Below are positions 56,713 through 64,000 of a DNA stretch of 64,000 nucleotides, piece by piece (the stretch's first letter is position 1; each line of letters opens with the position of its first letter). The DNA lies in the NCBI GenBank assembly GCA_004565275.1, contig SDOX01000049.1:43944-107943 (forward strand). Reading direction: 5' to 3'. The notes beneath the pieces are model-generated. The model saw only the letters and a program-made list of their open reading frames with translations. It was not told where the DNA came from and did not search any database. The position numbers were made by a program, and so were the translations under genes. The stretch comes from Nannochloropsis salina CCMP1776. Its lineage: Eukaryota; Sar; Eustigmatophyceae; Eustigmatales; Monodopsidaceae.

Positions 56713-59700
56713 AGCTTCTTAAAGCAAGTGCGCACATCTGGATGATTAAGTATGCAATCAGAAGAAGCGAAAAAAGACAATGGTGAGATATTTTTTTGAA
56801 TATCATGCCAGAGAGCAGCCTTCAGTCTACGATAATAACTGCGTCTCACAAATAAAGGCAAGAAAAAGAAAAAAGTCACTCACTCCTTGGAGGTGGACGG
56901 GTGGGTCTTCCGTAGGCAGAAGAGTACCGAATAAAGACCACCGGGCCCTGTCAGAGGAGAAAAAGGAGGTCGACTTTGATAAGTTGATTATTCTTGGAAA
57001 GCGCCTTACATTTATTGCGTTGCAGATATCTGTCATGCTCACCCCGGAGGCCTCGAAGTCACTCCCGAGGGAGATGGCAAAAGTGCGCGAGATGCTTTGG
57101 TAAAAAAGGCAGCAGCGAAAAGTTAAAGTATGTGAGGGCTCACGGTGAAGCGTTGAATGTCTAAGAAAGGGTATTGACATATGATAGCCTACGGCACATA
57201 GAATATACAGACACATAGAGCCACCTATTTTCTACGCCTTTGCACCCCGAGCTCCCGACAACGCCGAAGCTGGTTCCCCGGAAAGTATGGCTGACTCGGG
57301 AGATCAAGAGCCTATCGATTTAAGTGGAACGCGTATATATATATATGCCACTGTTGTACCAATGGTCAAAGACGATTCGTTGGGGGCCCGACGTACTTTT
57401 AAATTACCCACAAATTGATTGGACTTGACGCACGAATATCTCATCGTTTGATTTATGAGCGCAACCTCCTCATCATTGGCTACTACCTTGCTGAGAGGGT
57501 TATTGATGATGAAGACGCAGCACGAGAAGTAGAAGATACGGTGAAAGTCCTGACCAAGTATTCCCTGATAGTCATTTGCTTTGTTCTCTTATGAAAGCTC
57601 CGTCCACTTGGATGCTGCAATGAAGTTGGTTACAGGGATTTCGATGGGCCTATACTGCTTCCAGCACTTAACTCACGGCAGATGTATACTCCGAAACAAA
57701 TTTCAAGAAAATTGTGTACAATTTAATACACAACTATTTTTGAAGGCCACTTCTATGGCCTCACTCTTGTATACTGAACCTCATAGCTGGCGAACACTTA
57801 AAACTTTCCTCCTCTTAAAGCTGTCTGGACACCGACTCAGAGCAACACCATATTGCTCTTTAAAATGAAAATAGTAAAAACTTCATGAAAACCTCAAATG
57901 TATTCTATTTCCACAACCGCGATATCATGCACTGGCGTCTCTTTTCCCATGAAGGTACAGCAAGAAAGAGATTGGCCAGCGTTTAGCAATAAGATGGAAT
58001 GGGAAAGTGGGCACAATGTTCGTGATGGATACCAGTCAAGGATCCCTCGAATTCCAATTTACTCCTCACACCCTCCCAAAGATCCTAGTTTTTATGGAAA
58101 GTTCGAATCATCACCAACAAAATTCGTGAGGAGAATAGTGCGATCAGATTCATCGAGGGGACCCTCAGATGTACGTGCCCTCGGAAAAATGCATATACAC
58201 CTCTATCATTTTGAGCTTCCGCTTTCGTAGATCATTTCCGGGTGTAGAGTGAGTGTGAGGGTATATGTATGCAAGTGAAGTTCAGGGCCGCCGTAAGGTT
58301 AAAACTAAATCTAGCATACAGAAGGAGCAAAAATATGCCCAGTAGAGATAAATTTCACATACTCGAGAGCAACACCACGTGGTAAGTCATCCTCCTTTCT
58401 TAAAAAAATTGTCGAATATGTACTTATATTATCTGTTTTTCGCCCTCAATTCTTGGGTTCTCCTCCCTCGGGGTCCCTCCTCTTTGTTCCTTGCTTCTCT
58501 TCTTCTCCATGTGCAATCCTCAAAGACTTATCCCTCCAAAAGACCGGATAGTGACGCCAGAAAACGACCTTCGTGCGTGAGGCGCTCAGCTCTAGCCTAA
58601 TCCCTTCCCACGCACTCCTTCCATCTTTCCGCCCCTCCGTCGCTTTCATTTGTTCACTACTCGCTTCAGTCGCATTAAAAATATTACATTTCGTAATGTT
58701 TTCGTTCTCTTTATGGTACTAATTGGATAATCCTGGAAGGACTGGCAGGTTTACGCCGAAAGGGCTTAGCGGCTGAGTTGCTGTGGCTACACCAGTTTTA
58801 CGCCCTCAACGGTCTGCACCAAGGCAATCTCAATCGCAATTTCATGTCCTCAGAAACTCATCTTAGAAAGACCGCACTGAAGTGTGCCTTAAGATGATCA
58901 TATTGATTACTTGTCGGCATTATGCCTGTGGGTCTCACGCCGAGCAAGCTATCTCTGTTCTTCTTGGTGCTAAAAATGTCATGTCGCGCTATAAGTGAGT
59001 GACGGGTGTTTCTCGATGTGTAGACAGAATAGTGCATTTTGGGTCGCGGTCCGGCCGAGTTAAGCCGCAATACCGCCCTGCGGGAGGCACCCAGGCGAGT
59101 ATAGACTTTCCCTCGGAGAGGAAGGTGCGATCGTAGTTTTAGCTATTTGGTATTTCTCTGCGCCTTTCTTCTCCCTGTGGGTACCATGGAATCATGTGGT
59201 TATTACCATATCTATGGGACGGATTGGCAGGAGAGCGTGGGACTCCTACCAACGGGTCTGTGAAACCCGGATCTGTTTGTGAAACACGCGCTGCGTGCTC
59301 GTAGTTATTGCTCATGTCGAGATGGGTCGACTTCACAGACTCGATGTCGACACTCGACATCTCGAGTGTTAACCCTGTAGCAGAGCAGAATTTTTCTCTC
59401 ACGAGAGACCGAGGAGAGGAGAAGATTGATGCACTGGGAAAAGTAGGCGTCTTATTCTATTCTTACTCAGAAGTCATTCAGTAACAATCAGCGTAAGAAC
59501 TCTTTTCCATGCCATAGACTGATTTAACCCTGTTTGTTTTTTTTAACTTGTACTTTCACTTTCTCCGGAGCGCTCGTTTAGAAAAGCTTTTGACAAGATC
59601 TTCCAGTAGACCGCGTATGCGTCACTGGAGTGCTCTCGATCCTCTGAATAGATCGGCCCGTTTGAAGACTGATTTGATCGCAGAAACACATGGCTTTCCG

Positions 59701-60457
59701 TGATAAGCAAGGATTGTTTTCCTACTGAGTGTTCAAACTTGACTTCACATTTTGGTCTCGAGCGGCTGGAATTCAAAGAAGCCTATGACACGATCCTCAA
59801 GTACACCGCGTATGCGTTTTCGAGTACACCGCGTATGCGTCGCTGGAGTGCACTCGATCCTCTGAATAGATCAGCCCGTTTGAAAACTGATTTGATCGCA
59901 TGAACATATGGTTTTCCGTGATAAGCAAGCAATGTTTTCGACTGAGAGTTTGAAATTGACTTTTCGTTTTATTCAAAGCAGATGTCCTTCAAAGAAGCCT
60001 ATGACAAGATCCTCAAGTACACCGCGTATGCGTGCACCGCGTATGCGTCGGTGATTACTTGGAGTACTCTCGACCCTCTGTATATATCAACCTGCTTGAG
60101 TACTTATTTGGTCTCGTAGAAATATGGCGTTCCCTGATGCACAAGCATTGTTCTTGTGTCCAAGCTTGGCTTTCCGGATTTGTCCCGAGCGATCGTCATT
60201 CATAAAATCGTATGACAACATCTTCGGTAACACCGCGCTTTGAATCCGACCAAAGTGCGTGTGGAGATCTCCCGGACGAACATCGCGTGCGCATCGACAA
60301 TTTCTGAGAGTGTCAAATGCTCTCGACATTCTATATATTAGCCCGCTACAATGTCGACTTGCTTGATCGAAAATACTTCGCTATCTATTAATTATCTACG
60401 ATTCATGTCATCCTCAAGTTACACTTTTGTGGAAGAAATACATACAGCAACCAGAAC
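56713..60457. other. Gene-poor subtelomeric region
   Basis: About 3.7 kb. Contains the candidate upstream exon of the methyltransferase gene (56884-57216, minus), an (AT)n run near 57340, and the diverged tandem repeat at about 59600-60250. No conserved ORF was found; short ORFs near 57581, 57898 and 58379 look like chance. Confidence 0.5.
59600..60250. repeat. Subtelomeric diverged tandem repeat (about 190-230 bp unit) with ACCGCGTATGCGT boxes
   Basis: Units share blocks such as TCGATCCTCTGAATAGATC, GTGATAAGCAAG and CAAAGAAGCCTATGACA. The 13-mer ACCGCGTATGCGT occurs at 59610, 59805, 59828, 60021 and 60036; a decayed form is near 60232. Successive units lie near 59600, 59790, 60010 and 60220. 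They immediately precede the secreted PT-repeat gene. Confidence 0.8.
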
Positions 60458-63400
60458 ATGTATCTCCCGCTGAGCTACTGCTGCCTCTTGTTGATGGCAG
60501 TCTGTACCATCTTGAGCGCAGCTTCACAAGAATGTCCACGCTTGACAAGGAAAGCCAAACTTCGTCCGAACGCCAAACGTGGGATCTTGGCCGGTTTTGG
60601 AAATATCAAGATCTCCGTCACACTTCGTGCCAAAAATCCTGTGGATGGTTTGGTATTGAAGCTGCTGCTGCCACGGGGGATGTCCTTGCAACGCACAGCG
60701 ATTCGTCCGCGCTTGATACCATACACGCCTCCCGAGATTATCAAGAATTTCGATGGGACTACAGCGATATACTGGCTCCAAATTAACCTAGAGAGACCAA
60801 GAAAGCGTCGCTTTATCGCTAAGGTCCAGGTTGATAAGTGTGCTTCCGAGACTCTAGCCCTGAATGCGATTACTTATGTTGTGAATGCAACAAGCATCTC
60901 ATGCACGTCGTCCCTGCCAAGTTTGCCTTTTGTACTTGTGCGTTATCCAAAACTCAAGCGATCAGGCACATGCGCTCCGACACCAGCCCCCTCTATCAAT
61001 CCGAGAGAGCCATTTGTTCTGGTTGGCGAAGGACAAAGATTCTCTCGAAATGACCGGCTGGCGCCCCTTATCAGCTCGCTAGAGCATTGCTTCGAATACT
61101 GCTCACTAAACGGGGCGCAAACTGTACCTTTTTTATTTAGCTGGAGCAACGCAGCTCGCGAGTGCTATTGCTGTCTGAGTGTTTGCACCCCTTTCGTGTT
61201 CGCTCCTGGGTTCGATATATACGAAGGGATTATACCTGTTACCTCTGCACCTACGATAGCTCCCTCAGGTCCTCTGCTCTCACCAACGTCCAATCCCAGC
61301 GCTTCTCCTACCATATCTTCCAATTCGACCCAGTCTCCTACGCTTCCTCCAACCCCAACCTCATCTACGAAACCTCCAAGTACACATCCCACTGCAACTC
61401 CGACCATGATGCCCACAATGCAGCCGACAGGAGCTCCGACCATGACACCTACAATGCAGCCGACGGGAGCTCCAACCATGACGCCCACAATGCAGCCGAC
61501 GGCAGCTCCGACCATGACGCCCACAATGCAGCCGACGGGAGCTCCGACCATGACGCCCACAACGCAGCCGACGGGAGCTCCGACCATGACGCCCACAATG
61601 CAGCCGACGGGAGCTCCGACCATGACACCCACAATGCAGCCGACGGGAGCTCCGACCATGACGCCCACAACGCAGCCGACGGGAGCTCCGACCATGACGC
61701 CCACAATGCAGCCAACGGGAGCTCCGACCATGACGCCCACAATGCAGCCGACGGGAGCTCCGACCATGACACCTACACTGGAGCCGACGGGAGCTCCAAC
61801 CATGACGCCCACAATGCAGCCGACGGGAGCTCCGACCATGACGCCCACAATGCAGCCGACGGGAGCTCCGACCATGACGCCCACAATGCAGCCAACGGGA
61901 GCTCCGACTATGACGCCCACAATGCAGCCGACGGGAGCTCCGACCATGACGCCCACAATGCAGCCGACGGGAGCTCCGACCATGACACCCACAACGCAGC
62001 CGAGCGTACTTCCGATAGTGAATCCTACGATGCAGCCGACGGGAGCTCCGAGCATGACACCAACGGCACTAGCTCGTATAGGGAGTCTGATACTCAATTT
62101 CGGTGAAGAGCAGTTAGACACAGCAGTTGTTAGCGACGAATTTGCGTACTTTGGGTAAGTAAAAGCATAGAACAAGTTTACAGTGCCCTAGGACTTGACT
62201 CGCCCTCTGTTGCTACCCTGCTTGGCTTTACCTTCTGCACAGGACTAACACTGTTCAAGGCAAGGTCGTGAAGGTGAATCTAACCGACTTTACTCGAGTT
62301 GGCAGCTTAGCTCTCAACTCTGGACAAGTACGTACGTCAGTTCTGAGCGGGGACTATGCCTATTTCGGGTAAGTAAATGCTCACTTTCAATGCACAGCGC
62401 CTGAATATCTGAAGTCTCTTATCAGGTTGACTAAACCCATTACGCAGGACTTTCAGTTCTCCCGGCATAGTGGTGAAGGTGAACCTGACTGACTTTACTC
62501 TAGTCTCAAGCCTCACGTTTCGAGTTGGTGAGAGATACCTAATATCATCCGTTCTGAAGGGAAACTATGCATACTTCGGGTAAGCAAGTTCATCACAAAA
62601 GCATACAAAGCCACAGGAATACATGCTGTCGACTGTGCTAATAGGTGTAACTACATCCCTCACACAGGACGGAAACTAATGGAGGAATAGTAGTAAAAGT
62701 GAATCTCACAGACTTCACTCGTGTGGACAGCCTAGCTCTCGATGAGGCTCAGGGCGAGAAAGATCTATCCACAGCGGTTTCAAGCGGGGACTACGCGTAT
62801 TTCGGGTGAGTAATAGTAAACAGAGGATGCACGCTGGCATGGCCCTTCATCCTTGCCATCTTCCTCATAAACTTGACCATGCTCTAAATAAGGGACATTT
62901 ACTGATCCGGAAAAAGTCGTGAATGTAAATTTGACCGACATATTCCTTATAAACATGACCATGCTCTTAATCAAGGACATTTACTGCTCCGGGAATAGTC
63001 GTAAAGGTTAATTTGACCGACTTTACTCGTACTACCAACCTGATTCTCGATCCGGGTGAGAATTACCTCTATTCATCTGTTGTGAGCGCGGACTTTGCCT
63101 ATCTCGGGTAAGGAATAAGTTGGAAGAAATCTACAGTATTCTACGACTCCACAGCGCCCTCCTTACCAACCAAATTTGCTTCCCCTCGAAAGAACTGAGA
63201 CTAATAGGGTGGTCAAAGTGAATTTAGCGAGCTTTACTCGTGTTGCCAGCTTGACTATGGTCTTGAGTGGTTTGGGAGTACACACCTCGGTTGTGAGCGG
63301 CAAGTTCGCCTATTTTGGGTAAGCAGAACCCAAAAACAAAACCAGAGTCCGCTAGGACTTAATGCTCTCTGTATGGCTGACTGATTCGACCATATCCCAT

Positions 63401-63681
63401 AACTAGGACTTACACCCAGCCAGGCCAAGTCGTCAAAGTGAGTCTCACCGACTTCATTATAGTGGACCGGCTGTTTCTCGAGGCCCTTGACGATGACGCT
63501 GAAGATGCCTTAGTCTCCTCGGTTCTGAGCGGAGCTTTTGCGTATTTTGGGTACGTAGATGCTAGAAAAAAACGCCCAGAGCCGTACCACTTTATCCTCT
63601 TTCGAGAACTTATGATCTTTGACATAATCTCCCCACAGAACTGATACCTTCCCTGGCATAGTCGTAAAGGTGGCTATCTAG
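60458..63681 (+). CDS. Secreted PT-repeat protein with exon-per-blade propeller-like C-terminus (8 exons)
   Basis: Exons: 60458-62154, 62243-62368, 62448-62579, 62668-62805, 62976-63107, 63193-63318, 63407-63550, 63639-63681. Residues 1-24 form a signal peptide (LSYCCLLLMAVCTILSAAS). A beta-rich ectodomain follows, then a Cys-rich WSC/PAN-like patch (CFEYCSLNG, ECYCCLSVC). Next are about 18 copies of a 12-residue PTMQPTGAPTMT unit. Each of exons 2-7 (126-144 nt, all multiples of 3, all phase 2 at both ends) encodes one unit of the form GTxTxPGxVVKVNLTDFTRV...SVVSGDFAYFG, resembling NHL/Kelch-like propeller blades. The final exon stops after 13 codons, leaving a partial blade. Likely cell-wall or surface protein. 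Sugar or partner unknown. Confidence 0.85.
61385..62067. repeat. 36-bp coding minisatellite (PTMQPTGAPTMT)n
   Basis: About 18 tandem units of 36 bp, nearly identical, differing mainly at single codons (GCA/GGA, ATG/ACG). All in frame with the secreted protein. Because the unit has no stops in other frames, long shadow ORFs appear on both strands. Confidence 0.93.
62861..62942 (+). pseudogene. Partial, apparently unused duplicate of propeller exon 5
   Basis: The 82 bp here repeat, with substitutions, the intron end and exon start found at 62943 onward (TTCCTCATAAACTTGACCATGCTC versus TTCCTTATAAACATGACCATGCTC, shown only in outline), including a GACATTTACTG exon start and a VNVNLTD-coding segment. 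It breaks off after the LTD motif. Here the intron end has become AATAAGG rather than a clean acceptor, and no donor follows. Confidence 0.7.
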
Positions 63682-63875
63682 TCCTCATGTTCGGAGGTCC
63701 CCACTTCATACAAGTGCCAGCTACCTCGCGATGACAAACAGATTGGAGAATTTGATGTAGGTCCCCAGGAACAGCAAGAGGCCGTGACAAGTCGATCTGT
63801 CATTGTAGAAGAATTAAAAATATGGACGACTGGTCTCTCTTGCGAGTAATGTTTACGTTTCCTCGCCAATTAGTT
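63682..63875. other. Subtelomeric junction
   Basis: About 190 bp between the last gene and the telomere. No feature seen. Confidence 0.5.
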
Positions 63876-64000
63876 TTAGGGTTAGGGTTATCTCTCTGTT
63901 AGGGTTAGGTTTAGGGTTAGGGTTAGGTTAGGGTTAGGGTTAGGGTTAGGGTTAGGGTTAGGGTTAGGGTTAGGGTTAGGGTTAGGGTTAGGGTTAGGGT
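63876..64000 (+). repeat. Telomere, (TTAGGG)n
   Basis: TTAGGG hexamers run to the window end, G-rich strand towards the right, as expected for a right chromosome end. The proximal part has interruptions (a TATCTCTCTG spacer and TTAGG / TTAGGT variants); the distal part is uniform. Confidence 0.98.

Noticed and set aside
59600-60250. CRISPR array
   Set aside because: Eukaryotic subtelomere; units are diverged and about 200 bp, with no regular spacers or cas genes.
61162-62106. 314-codon plus ORF (SSDHDAHNAADG repeats)
   Set aside because: Second-frame shadow of the same minisatellite; the main frame has the signal peptide and splices on to the propeller exons.
61165-62175. 336-codon minus ORF (GVMVGAPVGCIV repeats)
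   Set aside because: Antisense shadow of the 36-bp coding minisatellite; hydrophobic repeat arises from the complement of PT codons.

Overview
The window is the right-hand end of a nuclear chromosome of a eukaryote. It finishes in a G-rich TTAGGG telomere array (about 63876-64000), and its genes carry many short GT-AG introns. The most likely source is a stramenopile alga, plausibly a eustigmatophyte such as Nannochloropsis/Microchloropsis. This is inferred from compact spliced genes, coding (CCCT)n tracts that encode PPSLPPSL-type linkers, and a secreted protein with PTxxPT repeats of the kind seen in heterokonts. There is no operon logic; neighbouring genes are mostly convergent or divergent.

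Layout, left to right. The N-terminal HEAT-repeat half of a TOR kinase gene runs leftward off the window (1-7681). Then come an arrestin-domain protein (+), fucose mutarotase (-), a small membrane protein (+), protein-L-isoaspartate methyltransferase (-), an unresolved spliced region (about 17.4-18.5 kb), a PP2C phosphatase with a long disordered N-terminus (+), an AT-rich patch with an acidic coiled-coil ORF (-), a GH5 cellulase-like enzyme (+), a flavodoxin-fold quinone reductase (-), ribosomal protein uS10/RPS20 (-), and a 13-exon YTH-domain m6A reader (+). Next are two tandem LEA-2-like single-pass membrane proteins (-), a UBLCP1-type proteasome phosphatase (+), a JMJD4-type hydroxylase (-), a small membrane protein whose first coding exon is 4 nt (+), a 1373-residue fusion of a papain-like domain, cyclic-nucleotide-binding modules, an EF-hand and a mitochondrial carrier (-), an F-box/LRR protein (-), and a GSTCD-like methyltransferase (-). 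The last few kilobases are a gene-poor subtelomere with a diverged tandem repeat, then a secreted PT-repeat/propeller gene whose blades are each one exon, then the telomere.

Exon boundaries were derived by hand from GT-AG consensus, phase continuity and family conservation. For most multi-exon genes the summed exon length is a whole number of codons, which is a strong internal check. Three places break the frame inside G/C homopolymers of 8-10 nt (two in TOR, one in a LEA-2-like gene). These look like homopolymer length errors in the assembly rather than biology.

The most unusual items are the single-ORF fusion at 47518-51639, the subtelomeric one-exon-per-blade gene with a partly duplicated dead exon, and the tandem LEA-2-like pair. 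No tRNA, rRNA, CRISPR array or transposase was recognised.
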